Counted from the stretch's first letter, positions 12,313-24,000 are shown. The stretch: 64,000 bases of DNA from Amanita rubescens (GCA_015039365.1 WION01000017.1:124001-188000); one strand, 5' to 3'. Numbers and translations: made by a program. The notes: generated by a model from the sequence alone, not told the origin.

Positions 12313-14563
12313 ATGACCAGCATGCGAGAGCCGGCGCGTAAACGAAGACGCCTGGTTTCTCAGGTTGTCGATCTAGAGGCTGACGCCGCTGGCGATGACG
12401 GGGAGGACGAGGAGGGATATGAAGAAGGAGGGGGGGTGGAAGTGGATGTGGAAGTGGAAGTGGACGTGGACGTGGACATGGACATGGACGTGGACGTGGA
12501 CGTGGACGTGGATGTGGATGTGGATGTGGATGTGGATGTGGATGAGGATGAGGATGAGGATGAGGAAGATGATGAGGATGAGAATGTAAACGGTAGGTTT
12601 GCAATCGTTGCTCAACTCTATCGTGCCAAATTGAACTGCAAAGATTTGGATGATGTGCAGATTGCACAGACGACGCTGGATCGATATCAAGAGTTCGAGC
12701 AATATATCAATGATATGATGGCGCCGTATCTACAACGGCCTGTCGCAGAGGAGCGTCGATCACAGGCCAGCCATTACGATGACCACAATTCGGTCATGAA
12801 ACCTCCCTGCTGGCTCCGTTTATGCAAGAGGCACCCAGACTTTGACAAAGGCATCAAACGCTACCGTGCCGATGCCGCCCTAGGCTTCGAGCTAAAGGAC
12901 GGCTCATATGATATACTATTGGTACCCCGATATCGGTTTCGATTTGAGAAACGTGGTGGGCGCCCTCCTCGCAGGCTGTTCGTTGGCCAGGGGGATATCA
13001 ATGCAGGTCTCAAGGCGAGAGCAATTGGTAATAATAGCTATCAATTTCTCCTCGACAAGATCTTCGTGCCGTTCGTTGTGAAGTGGGATGTTCCTCTCAA
13101 TTTTTTCGAAAAGGGGAAGACGGTTCGATCCCTGGACGTTTCATTCTTTGCTACCGGCATGCTAACGTTCAAGCTGAACCACAAAATGATGATGGTGGGG
13201 AGAAAGTACGACCGATTTATGCTCATCTCGAGCGAGCTGTTCTTACGAAGTTCTCTGGGGGCTGGGGAACGGGTCAGGATAGAGACAGGATCATTTATGA
13301 ATTCGGTGGGTGAGGTGGTGATGGCGAACCACGATATCGACACATATAGCGTACGGATCGATGGTAGGAAAGATGGAGTGGAGGTGGAGGGAGTACATCT
13401 TCGGCGCCATTTCTCTGTCGGTGACCACGTTTCCGTAGTTAACTCATTAGCAAAGGACTGGGTAGGAGGCGTCTGCTTCATCACGAAGCTAGAGGGCAGT
13501 TTGATTACTGTCCAAAGTCACAACACAAAGGATGAGGTGCGTCGATCGTCCATAATGTTAGAGTTTGGAATTAACGCTATCAACGCTTTCAACTGCAGTT
13601 AGAAGTTCACGGCTGGCAGCTCAAGCCTCATTTCCTCTCCTTTTCCCATGGCCCTGCACCGCAACATTCCCCGATGCCAAAATTCACTCGCGATAGGCTG
13701 GCATGTCATGTCGGGAGGATGGCGAGAATCGTTGGCCATCACTTTTACAAAGGGACGTTGGTAACGGTCCAGGGAGTTGCTGGAGACAATGCCCTGCGCG
13801 TGCAACAACGTGGTGCACAGTGGATATCGAATGTGTCAATTGAATGTTTGTTCGATGACGTGTAAGTGTCCCCAGTCCACGAGTAACAGCGTATTGACGG
13901 TATAACAGAACGGACTTGCCCCTCACTGCTCCCCAATCCTTTGCACGGCCCATTCCCACACCTCTGTTGCCCCTCCCTGCAGTGGGTGGAGAAACGCCCA
14001 TGCCAGAGCCAAACAATGAACCTGAAGACTCAGTCTGGAACCCGGCAGCGCCAGACCCTCCAGAAATGATCCAATGGGATGGAAGAGGTACGCAAACAAG
14101 TAATTTCGACGGTAACCAAGTTATTCATTTTCAACAAGCCTACCTGGCAAAATGGTCTACCAATGAAGACCTGCTGAACAAACGTGTTATCGTCCGTATA
14201 CGAAACACAAACTCACAAGAGGTGCCCGTTGTCATGTACGGCACCGAATCTGTGCAAAATGAGGAGGGGATGATCAAGGGCCTAGAAAGTGGCCGTGTTC
14301 TCGTTCATCTTACTCGACGGGGCCACACAGTTCTGATGGACCCAAAGTTTCTTATTCCTGTTATGCCAACGAATGAAAAGCAAGTTGTAGTGGTATTATC
14401 CGGGGAGCATAAAGGCAAGGTTTTCAGAACGATGAAGCCATCAAAAGAATCGCCAAGTGACTTCCCTCTATCGCCGCACGAATTACGTCGTCGAAAAGCA
14501 GTTGTTACCATGAATGCCGAGAACCTTTCCAGATGCGACTATCAGGGAGAAGAAGGTTCATAA
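12313..14563 (+). CDS. Spt5-like KOW-domain protein, three exons, about 713 aa
   Basis: Exons 12,313-13,536, 13,599-13,861 and 13,909-14,563 join in frame across introns of 62 nt (GTGCGT...GCAG) and 47 nt (GTAAGT...ACAG). A further in-frame 51-nt intron (GTACGC...ACAAG, about 14,088-14,138) is possible. After a basic RKRRRL motif comes an acidic tract (residues about 20-95), part VD repeat and part E/D, typical of Spt5 N-termini. KOW-like strands are seen in residues about 170-215 (PCWLRLCKR, then DILLVPRYRF), in GRMARIVGHHFYKG near the start of exon 2, and in LSGEHKGKVFRT near the C-terminus. I see no complete NGN domain and no C-terminal heptad repeats. It is a lineage-type Spt5 relative rather than the housekeeping gene; a role in transcription elongation is inferred from family only. 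Its first 370 bp lie inside the palindrome, the rest outside the visible arm. Confidence 0.7.
12430..12590 (+). repeat. Coding microsatellite (GTGGAC/GTGGAT then GATGAG)
   Basis: Six-base units encode Val-Asp and then Asp-Glu repeats in the Spt5-like protein. The left-arm copy (about 120-290) has 42 bp (seven units) more, the largest length difference between the arms. Reading the opposite strand or other frames yields His-Pro, His-Val and Trp-Thr pseudo-proteins that should be ignored. Confidence 0.9.
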
Positions 14564-14589
14564 TTTTCTACTTTATGTGTGTATTTGTT

Positions 14590-14736
14590 CAGTGCTGTAT
14601 GATAACCAACCACACAAACCACACATAATATCAATTTTGCCCTGCAATGAGTTTGTGGGTATTCATGTACAATCACAAGTCATCCTGTCTACACTGTGTC
14701 CGGCCAGGCCGGACAGGTGATGCATAAGCTGTAACC
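14590..14736. repeat. Isolated unit of the palindromic-core repeat
   Basis: Contains the perfect 19-nt palindrome TGTCCGGCCAGGCCGGACA at 14,697-14,715, preceded by CACAAGTCATCCTGTCTACACTG and followed by GGTGATGCATAAGCTGTAACC, as in array units at 31.5-33.4 kb. The fold-back element at 14,737 is inserted at its end, and the unit ends again at 15,802. Confidence 0.85.
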
Positions 14737-15801
14737 CTCAGTAAAAACGCTTAGTCATATATAGTCACATGTAGTCACACAGTAGTCGAAGTTAGTCATA
14801 ATTTCGTACTTTCTGACTACCACCCGACTAACATAACATAGTCAATGTTAGTCAGATGTTAGTCAATGTTAGTCAGTGTCAGTCATGGTTAGTCTGCCAG
14901 ACCATCAGCAAAGGCAGTACCCAAATATGCTTAATTCTACAAGTGAATACTAGTAAATACACCCTTTTATGTCAAGCTACAGTAAAAATATGAGCTCATT
15001 AAAAGTTTGCACTTTATGAGATTTGAACCCTCAGCTTGATTAAATAATCAGAAATTGACATGGCATGTTAGTGTGTTAACCACTAACCACTACACCATAT
15101 TACTGTTCTCTGGGAATCATTGGAATACTATATAACCACTTGACATCAATCAACCATCATCATACACTCCTACCATCCCCCCCTTCCCTCTCTACTTGCC
15201 TCCTTGTGGGTGGTCCTGAGTGTGTTCTCATCTCACAATAATCTCCTTTCTTATTGTCACCATTCTTCCCCACATCATCTCAAGTTCTCAACCATCTCAA
15301 CCACCTTTAATGGCTATGGGGAGGTAATTGACAAGGAAGCAAGAGGACAGGGGAGGAAAGGGAGGCTGGCATGTATGATGATTGATTAATGTCAAGTGGT
15401 TGGTTGGTTATATAGTATTCCAATGATTCCCAAAGAACAGTAATATGGTGTAGTGGTTAACACACTAGCTTGCCATGTTAATTTCTGATTCATCAAGCTG
15501 AGGGTTCAAATCTCATAAAGTGCAAACTTTTAATCAGCTCATATTTTTACTGTAGCTTGACATAAAAGGGTTGTATTTACTAGTATTCACCTTTTTGCAC
15601 TTGTAGAATTAAGCATGTTTGGGTACTGCCTTTGCTGATGGTCTGGCAGACTAACCATGACTGACACTGACTAACATTGACTAACATCTGACTAACATTG
15701 ACTATGTTAGTCAGGTGGTAGTCAGAAAGTACGAAATTACGACTAACTTCGACTACTGTGTGACTACATGTGACTATATATGACTAAGCATTTTTACTGA
15801 G
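14737..15801. mobile_element. Fold-back (long inverted-repeat) element with 7-bp target duplication
   Basis: The left end reads CTCAGTAAAAACGCTTAGTC and the right end is its near-exact complement. The arms match to about 15,205 and 15,330, giving roughly 460-bp arms around a loop of about 125 bp. Both ends are flanked by TGTAACC (14,730-14,736 and 15,802-15,808), a clear target-site duplication inside a copy of the palindromic-core repeat. The outer 150 bp of each arm is made of TAGTCA/TTAGTCA motifs. The element has no coding capacity. It resembles a large MITE or fold-back transposon mobilised in trans; the superfamily is undetermined. Confidence 0.85.
15446..15512 (+). promoter_or_regulatory. 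tRNA-like pol III A and B boxes inside the fold-back arm
   Basis: TGGTGTAGTGG (15,446-15,456) fits the A-box consensus TRGYNNARNGG. GGTTCAAATC (15,503-15,512) fits the B-box GWTCRANNC, and the flanking TGAGG and TCTCA could pair as a T stem. The inverted copies are in the left arm at 15,087-15,097 (A) and about 15,019-15,028 (B) on the minus strand. No good acceptor stem is visible, so this looks like a tRNA-derived (SINE-like) promoter, not a working tRNA gene. Confidence 0.55.
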
Positions 15802-16480
15802 TGTAACCTGTAGCGAGTCTAAATACTACAGGGTTTCAGTATTGTAGTAGCGAGAATAAGTAGAAATCTAAGTGGCTCACCTCAGTCGTGATATGAGAAC
15901 GACTGAGGTGCATCTGTGTACTCTAAGCCACACAAAAATGAAGAACTGTACAGTACGAGAGGTAAGCAATAGAGAAACTGAATGGACGAACTGATCTTTG
16001 CGGCTAGGCCCATCTATGACTTCTAGTATATGGGGAACCTTCTATATTTGGAAAGACGCGCCGCCGTGGCCCCTAAGTCCAACGACGCACTTGCTTCTTC
16101 AACATAACCAACCAACCAACCAACCAACCAACCAAACCAACCAACCAACCAACCATGTAACCAACCATGTAACCAACCAACCAATCATGTATAAGATACC
16201 ATTCAAAATATGTCATAGGCAAGTACCTGTGTCATTATCCATTCATACATTGCCACCACTCATCACAAGGAGTCGGAGTCATCCCATCTACACCGTGTCT
16301 GGCCAGGCCGGACAGGTGATGCATAGTAGGCTGTAAACATGTATAAGATACCATTCAAAATATGTCGTAAGCAAGTACCTGTGTCATCATACATTAATAC
16401 ATTGCCACCACTCATCACAAGTCATCCCATCTACACTGTGTCTGGCCAGGCCAGACAGGTGATGCATAGGCTGTAACCAT
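15802..16480. repeat. Palindromic-core repeat units and spacer
   Basis: Two units carry the core at 16,296-16,314 (TGTCTGGCCAGGCCGGACA, one arm changed) and 16,439-16,457 (TGTCTGGCCAGGCCAGACA, both arms changed and again symmetrical). They are preceded by a CCAA-type simple repeat (about 16,105-16,190). The region 15,809-16,090 holds no recognisable gene. Confidence 0.85.
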
Positions 16481-16587
16481 GTATAACCAACCATCAAATC
16501 TTTGCTTATGATATAGGTCATTTTAATGTGAGTGTCATCTGAGAGCAATAGAAATTGACTTATATAGTGAGAGTGATGTAGAATTTG

Positions 16588-17631
16588 TAGATTGAAGGAT
16601 GTGATGTTGACCAATGAAATCAGACTATTGCTCTAGTAAGATTATAGTCAGCCATAGTCAGGAGCAGTCAAGAAATAGTCTAAGTTAGTCTAAGTTAAGT
16701 TAAGTTTAGTCACAACTAGTCAAGAGCAGTTGAGGTACTGTATAGTCTAAGTTTAGTCACAGCTAGTCAGCTATAGTCAGGACTCAGGAGCAGTCAGGAG
16801 CAGTCAAGGTATAGTTCTGAGGCCGAGAATGAAGTCTGAAGGTCTTGGTTGGTTTATGCAGTTTTTCAACCACCAAGTTTGTAATGCACTTAAGATGCCA
16901 TGTGATTGCCATGTTGCTGAAACTCACGGCACTGAGGCATCAAACAAATGAACAAACAAACTAGTTATCTGCCTATAGAGTATACCATCCACCTCAATAT
17001 GAGTTCCACTACAGATAAATAATGCTCTTATGTACATTAGTGAACCACTAAATGATATGATGTGCTTCCAAATCTCACTTTCCCTGTTCTAGAGGGCCTC
17101 ACAGGTGAGAAGTTATGCCACAGCCCATCCCACATTGTTTTGGCAAATGCCAAGATGTGACTTGGCAAGCAATGACAAACAAACAACAACTCTCCAAAGC
17201 TCTGCTGCTCTGCCTGCACACTCTCAAAAGGCTCATTGGGACATTAGCAACAGTTTACTTGGTCTCACTACTGCAAGATCCAAATTCCCCTTTAGTATAC
17301 AAAGAAGCAGAAAAGAGAAAGAGCAAGGAACTAGCTGTGACAAGGACTAGCTGTGACAACTTAACCTGGACTATACCTTGACTGCCCCTGACTAGCTGTG
17401 ACTAACTTGACTAGCTGCAACTAACTAAACTTAGACTATACCTTGACTGCCCTGACTAGCTGTGACTAAACTTAGACTATACCTTGACTGCCCCTGACTG
17501 GCTGTGACTAAACTCAGACTAGCTGCAACTAAACTTAGCCTATACCTTGACTGCCCCTGACTGACTATGGCTGACTATAATTAATTTGACTATGGGACAA
17601 TCTGATTAGTTAGTCAACATCCTTCAATCTA
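16588..17631. repeat. Second, degenerate fold-back repeat rich in TAGTCA/TGACTA motifs
   Basis: The left end (TAGATTGAAGGATGT, 16,588) is complementary to the right end (CATCCTTCAATCTA at 17,618-17,631). The arms at about 16,588-16,830 and 17,345-17,631 consist of many AGTCAG, TAGTC and AAGGTATAG motifs in opposite orientation. The 500-bp middle has no convincing gene. No target duplication was found. The similarity in motif use to the fold-back at 14,737-15,801 suggests related elements. Confidence 0.6.
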
Positions 17632-19130
17632 CCTAGCTTAATAAGCATCACATTTGAACTTATAAGCAAGAAAATAGTGTTCAGATGCATGATATACATA
17701 CCTTATGTGCATCCCTTGCAAGTATGTTTTTATTGTGTATCACATGTACAAACAACAACAACAACAACAGTGGAAAACAACATTAGTAACCAAACCAACC
17801 GACCATGACAGTTAAAACAAGCAAGAAACAAGCTTTCAGATGCATAAACATACACTTATATTCCTTGCAAGCATCATTTAGCCAAATGTACAAACAATAG
17901 AAAACAATATTGGTAACCATGACAGTTGAAACAAGCCAGAAAAGAACTTTCAGATGTATATATGTACATACACATATTTCTTGTCAGTTGCAAAATGGAA
18001 AATTGTTACAAACGTACATCATGGCCTATCTTTTTCTTATCTTATCACCTCCATCGTCCCTCCTATGTCATTGTTTGCATATGCATTCCTTCTGGAACAT
18101 TCATCGTTTATCATATGCTACTTCATTTTATCACATGCATATCTATTATCACATGCAAACCATCTCATTATCACATGCGACCGTTTCATTATCACATGCA
18201 TACTTACTTACTATATTTGCGTATACATCTTGTACTATATAAACCACGCAAATATATGACTAGACTTCAGTCTAGTTTTAACAGTCAAAATCTGTCTCGT
18301 TATTGTCTAAGCTCCCTTGAGGACTTATCCGATAACACTCTTATTCTCTGAATGTTCTTAAGTGCCGGAACTCCCTTGAGGAACCTATGGTACCTGATAG
18401 GCTTGACTTATCAGTGAACGAACAAATGTAACAAAAATCATCTGCAGCCTGTACATTCGGAGAAAAAAAGGAGAATGAAGTGCTGTCTGGGACACTGTTT
18501 TGTGGAAAAGAAAAGAAAAATTCTGTGGACTCAATGTCTTGACTGCCAGATAGTAGATATGTATGTATGAGTTAGCAAATAAAAATGGAAAAACAACACT
18601 CCACCTATCACAGCACTGCCATCTGCAGACTATTTTTAAATGGTTTTGGTTTTGGTTGGTCACAGCATTGGCAAATAAAAATAAAAATAGAAAAACAACA
18701 CTCTGCCAATTGCAGTGCCACCACCTGTGGACTATTTTTACACCAACACATAAAAGTAGATACATATGTACTCTGCTGATGATGGTGCTGTCATTGGTGG
18801 TGTATTTTTTACACCAACACATAAAAGTAGAAACATACTCTGCCAATGACAGTGCTGTCATTAGTAACCCCCCCAGTGTATACCATATACCCTGGTGTTT
18901 GATGTGTGAAAACCTGAAGGGTCTACATATCTGTAAAGATAGATATGTCTAAACTATATTTTAGGTAGGTAATATATAGCATAAAGATTGGTATCATACC
19001 TCGTCCTTCAGAATATGAAGACTGAGGTACACAAAGAAAATATGTGTCCAAAAGAGTGTATTATGTAAGCAGGAACAAATAGTGACAAATAATAGGACTG
19101 AAAAGATATAAGTAACCAACCAACATAACA
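17632..19130. other. AT-rich stretch without recognisable genes
   Basis: Only low-complexity and degenerate tandem sequence was seen. Between about 18,560 and 18,860 a unit containing AAAAACAACACTC...TGGACTATTTTTACACC recurs two to four times with divergence. Open frames of 100-160 codons here are rich in Ser, Tyr, His and Ile, show no domain, and overlap one another in several frames. Confidence 0.5.
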
Positions 19131-19177
19131 TACAAATTTCAACACCTGGATCCTAATTGAAATAGGTCCCTATAAAT

Positions 19178-19255
19178 ACATTTGACTTAGACTTGTAATC
19201 ATGACTATAGTCACTGTTGTAACTTAAAGTTGAGATTAACAAGTTTGTAACAAGT
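19178..19255 (+). repeat. Degenerate LTR 3' end of the chromovirus family
   Basis: The run TTTGACTTAGACTTGTAATC, followed by a TTGAGATTAAC stretch and GTTTGTAACA, closely resembles the last 75 bp of the 453-bp LTRs at 38,114 and 45,811. Several substitutions separate it from those young LTRs, so it is an old relic of the same or a sister family. Confidence 0.65.
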
Positions 19256-19269
19256 TTGTATGTAACACT

Positions 19270-19666
19270 CAGATGCGAGGACACAAGCTGAGGTGATACA
19301 AGAGTCTGTAGGCTCTAGATACCCTTACCGATTCAGAATACACCCTGAATACCATCATCACACACTGCCTCAACAACGAGTATCAAAGGCAGCACATGTA
19401 CCTATTAACCCTTGCAATCTCCCACCATCGACCCCTCGCACTTTCCCATCATCGGAAACCACAAATGGGCATCCAAATGAAGCCCTTGCCACCATCACAC
19501 CTGCACTGAGACTTGCACACATTCAATATGTGTTTTATGTGTGGCAACAAGGGGCACTATCAGGCAAACTGCCCATCCCATGCTCCGGCAAACTCCGCTG
19601 CTAACCCTGCATCACCGATCAATGTGAACTTAGCCAAAGATGATGATTGGGAGGATGTATCATTCT
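19270..19666 (+). pseudogene. Gag remnant with a CCHC zinc knuckle
   Basis: Around 19,530-19,575 one frame reads CFMCGNKGHYQANC, a canonical retroviral-type CX2CX4HX4C knuckle, followed by an acidic tail DDDWEDVSF-like end and a stop near 19,668. Upstream sequence is Pro/Thr-rich and lacks a continuous frame. It lies directly behind the LTR relic at 19,178-19,255, so both are probably remains of one element. Confidence 0.6.
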
Positions 19667-20159
19667 AGGCTCATGAAGGTGCACTCCTTTTTATCCCTTT
19701 TCTATTCTTTTTCTTTACTTTCATTAATACATCACTTTGTCGGACTCCGTGACCACCTTGAGGAAATCCTCACGTCCACCTCATTCCTATTACATCATTA
19801 CAGTACTTAATTTCCTGACTACTAAGTATAAATAGTACCTAGATACCATTGAATATACTTACACGTTTGCCTCCCCAAACACTCGCTGTGTGACTGTTCC
19901 TCCAACAGCCACAGTCTGAGTAATTGATAAGAGAGTAAGTGAGGTGAAGAATATGTGAAGAAATACTGGGATACTTATCTGCCAGTGATACCCGATTAGG
20001 AAGGTCTGTATGCATGCATGCTAAGTCCATATGCCAGAGTCCGAGATCATTGTCCATCATGATATCCATCATACTTGAACAGATCATGATGAACCAACCA
20101 ACCAACCAAACCAACCAGGCAATTGGCTAAGAAGTTCAGAGTATTTGAAGAGTTACCAC

Positions 20160-20290
20160 AACCACATGATCACTACTATTTGTACCACAAACAACATTTC
20201 GTGCTGTCCAAGTTCAGCAGTCGAAGTTGTAACATGGTCACGGTCACAGTTTTGTACCACCATGATTGCTGAGGGTGGACTTGGGTTTCT
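20160..20290. repeat. Diverged copy of the palindrome-core motif
   Basis: A stretch containing TTTGTACCACAAACAACATT and CAAGTTCAGCAGTCGAAG, then TTGTAACAT, matches the inner sequence at the palindrome axis (6,436-6,505) and the related copies near 4,771-4,830 and 7,905-7,960. It marks a dispersed repeat. The copia insertion begins shortly after it. Confidence 0.55.
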
Positions 20291-20298
20291 GAGGTAAT

Positions 20299-21003
20299 TG
20301 TTGAAACTAGGGGTAACAAGTCCCTAGCGAGCAGCGCAGTCTAGTACAAGGAATGTACTACTTACCGAGTGTGGTGTGGAGTTGTTAAGAGCTTACTGGA
20401 GCTGGGGCTCAACAGTAGACAGTAGAGAGGATAATAGGATAAGGATTGACGCTACTAGAGTACAGTTTATATACTACTAAACTACAAATAAGTACAAAGA
20501 GTCTTATCAGTATGAGTCACAGGTATTTGACTCATAAGGCGTCATTCCACAGCAATGCACAGCTATTGTACAGCAATGCATAGCTTTGCGCAGCACTTGA
20601 CTCATCAATTATATTGACTGACTCATCACATTATCAATCTTCAATGTGATAGGTCGATAACCATAACGTATATATGTCTTCTATTCTCATGTCAACATAT
20701 ATTCACATCATCAATAGTTCCACTATTATGATTGGATGATCTTATGAGAATATCGCTAGGATATTCTCATGTCAAAATATGTTCTCATCATCAATCATCC
20801 ACTATTATGATTGGTAGATGAGTATGAGAATATGTCGAATATATTCTCATGTCAATATATTATCTCACACTCAATCATCCACTATTATGATTGGTTGAGA
20901 GACGAGTAAGTAACTGAGCGTTATTACATTAGTTAGTGTAAACTAATGGTATCACTTATATTCACTATATACTGTATGTATATCGTATAATATAAGTTCA
21001 ACA
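20299..21003 (-). repeat. Copia 3' LTR (705 bp)
   Basis: Starts TGTTGAAACTAGGGG on the plus strand and ends TATAAGTTCAACA. The interior has three similar inverted-repeat segments around ATATTCTCATGTCAA...ATTATGATTGG (20,690-20,900). The polypurine tract CGAAGGGGAG (minus strand, 21,004-21,013) abuts it. Confidence 0.95.
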
Positions 21004-21018
21004 CTCCCCTTCGCTAAG

Positions 21019-24000
21019 TTATTTATTAGCTTTCAAAAGGGTAGTCAATTTATCATTTTCTCTTTCATAGTATTTAAAGATTTCTTCAAGATATCCTCGC
21101 ACTTCAAGATCTTGAATTCTTTCAAATATTCTACTATGTTGTCCTGGGGACTTATTAAGGGTTTTACTTTTAATATAATTAGCAAAAGTTTGTGATGCCT
21201 TAATATGATTGGTTAATGATATTTGACTATCATCTAGGATTAATCCCATCTTCATTCGGAATATTACAAATTTTGAATATGGTAGATTTTTGGTCATTAT
21301 ATCCGCAACTTGTTCATTGGTAGGAATGTATGTGAGTTTAATTTTCTCACTTTCAACACATTCTCTAATGTAGTGGAATCTTATATCAATATGTTTTGAA
21401 CGATGTTCTTGTGCAGGGTTACTGGCTAAGAACATTGCACCTTGATTGTCACAACATAAGAAAATAGTTTTAATTGGAAAATCAAGTTCACTCATAAGTG
21501 ACTCAATCCAAACTATTTGTCTTGATGTATCAGACATTGACATGTATTCTGCTTCAGTTGAAGACAGTGCCACTACTTTTTGTTTTCGTGAAACCCATGA
21601 TATAGCACCTCCTGCGAGTTTTACTATATATCCAGTGACAGATTTTCTTGTAATCTTGTCAGCACCCCAGTCAGCATCAGTAAAGGCTACAAAGCCTTCT
21701 TTATTTAAACCATTATAAACTATTTTAGTTTGTACAGTGGTATTAACATAGCGTACTATGTATAATGCTTTCTGTATGTGTTCTTCATTTGGGTTTGCAC
21801 AAAACTGAGACATTAATATTACTTGATAAGTAATATCAGGTCTTGTTCCTAATGCAAGATATAACAACGATCCTATTATTTGTTGAAAATAAGATCGCAT
21901 TTCTGCTGTACATTCTTTTGTAGCAGCAGTTGGAATATATCCTGTTGGTAAAGGTGTACGAGTTGGTTTACAATTTTCTAAACCAAATCTTGTTACAACC
22001 TTCTTAGCGTATGCATGTTGATCAATAATAAGAGTACCCATGTTCTTATTGTAATTGATTTGCATACCTAAGTATTCTTTAACTTTTCCAAGATCGTGAC
22101 ATTCCCATTTCTTCATAAAAGCATTTTTAACTTTATGAATTTCTGATATATTGTCACCCATGAAAAGCATGTCATCGACATATACTATACACACTATTAT
22201 AGTGTCGTCTTCTCTTCTGACGTATACGCCAGAATCAGATAAACAGCGTATAAATCCTAAATCCTCTAAGGATTTATTGGCTTGTTTATTCCAGGCATAT
22301 GAGGCTTGTTTAAGTCCATATATTGCCTTTTTAAGTTGGTAAACTTTTTGTTCTTGGCCTTTGACTACATAACCTTCTGGTTGTTGCATATAGATATCCG
22401 CTTCGAGATCTCCGTACAAAAAGGCTGTTTTAACATCTAGTGCTTCAATATCCCATTTTTCTAGCACAGATATTGCTAACAAAAGGCGAATCGTTTCATA
22501 TCTTGCCACTGGCGAAAACGTTTCATCATAGTCAAGTCCAGGTCTTTGAGAAAATCCTTTGGCGACAAGTCGAGCCTTCTTTCGACCGTCGGATTTAATA
22601 TCGTATACCCATCTACATTTAATAGGTGTACGATTATGAGGTAATTCTGCAAGCTCCCAGATTTTTCTATCATTCAATGATTTCATTTCATCATTCATTG
22701 CTGTCTCCCATTGTTCATAAGATTTGGGATCAGTAATTTTGACTTTTTGAATATCTTTGTATTGATATTCTCTGATATTATCTCTTGAAATATCAATGGC
22801 AGGAATTGCTTGTGCGAGTAAGTAATTCAGAAAACCATTACCTTGCTCTTTAATGAGACATGACATTTCATTAATTTGAGCATTGTGTAATGTTGAATAA
22901 AGTAATTTAACTTTATCAATATGTTGTCGTATTTTAGATCTAAGAGAATATCTGATTGTGACATCAAGTCTTGGATCAGATTTATCTTTTTCTTTAAGAT
23001 CTTGAATCAATTCTCGAACAACATCCTGTTCTTCTGTAATTTCTTTTTCAATTTCTAATGGTGTTTTATTACCATAAGCATTGTCTTTCTGTATAACCGG
23101 TTTTCTAGATCTTTCAGATCTTCGAGTAGGTTCTACAGGTTTTTTAGCAGTTCCTTTGCCTTTTCCTTTAGTAGGTTTATCTTTAAGACTTTGTACAGGT
23201 AGATCTAATTCAACGCCTGTAGGTTGATCTAATTCAGCACCTTTGTCTTTTGAAGATGTATCTTTCTTTTCAAAGAAAGATTCTAATTTATCATCCCATT
23301 TAGTGTCATCATCATCATCATCTGATGAGTCAGAACTAGAATGATTTTCAAAGTTGAAATCAAAGAAATCATCATCTGAATGCTGCTGTTTAGATGAAAT
23401 ATCTCCTTCATTATCTGGTTTACCATCAGAGATATTTTTATCTGAGTTTTCAGAATTATCCTGCTCAATAGGCCTGATAGGGTCCAAGTTTTTTGTATAA
23501 TTTTCATCTTGAGGTTTGGCTCTTGGAAATTTGGTTTCATCAAATTCAGCTTGGGTGGATACTCGAAGTTGATTTGTATTTGTCATGAAGCGGTATGCTT
23601 TTGCATTCGGTTCGTATCCAATAAAGGTCATTATTTCAGACCTTGGTGTTAATTTATTTTCGCGCGATTCATGTGGGATAAATACCCAAGCTTTAGATCC
23701 GAATATCTTAAAGTAAGAAACATCAGGTTTCTTTCCAGTAAGATTTTCAACAGGGGTCTTCCATTTGGTTCGTCTAAGTGGAGTACGATTATAAACATGT
23801 ACGGCAGTTTCGATCGCAAAGTTCCACCAAGATTGAGGACATGAAGCATGTAATCTCAATGCTTCACTTTTTTCCCAAAGTGTTCTATTCATGCGTTCAA
23901 CCTTTCCATTTTGTTGATGTATATATGGAGTAGATTTTTCATGAATAATTCCTACATCAGTTAAGTAATCTTGTATATTGGTGGACATAAATTCGCCCCC

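Larger units (their letters stand above)
6595..12681. repeat. Right arm of giant inverted repeat
   Basis: Mirror copy of 1-6,130. It contains the 200-aa unknown gene (8,681-9,509), the broken Spt5-like gene (9,655-11,415) and the first 370 bp of the second Spt5-like gene. Position 12,681 pairs with base 1, so the true outer limit of the arm is not visible. Near 11,720-11,850 there are a few one-base differences from the left arm, and the VD-coding microsatellite is 42 bp shorter here. Confidence 0.95.

Noticed and set aside
12290..12702. Mirror versions of the same repeat proteins in the right arm
   Set aside because: Same reason; the real frame is 12,313 onward on the plus strand.
15441..15520. 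Functional tRNA gene in the fold-back
   Set aside because: A and B boxes fit, but no paired acceptor stem or clear anticodon arm can be drawn.
17910..18351. Three overlapping frames of 100-141 codons in AT-rich DNA
   Set aside because: All lie in low-complexity sequence with repeated TCACATGCA motifs, in three frames at once.
18240..18420. Possible LTR (TATATAAACC followed by CTCCCTTGAGGA repeats)
   Set aside because: No second copy, TG/CA ends or duplication could be found.
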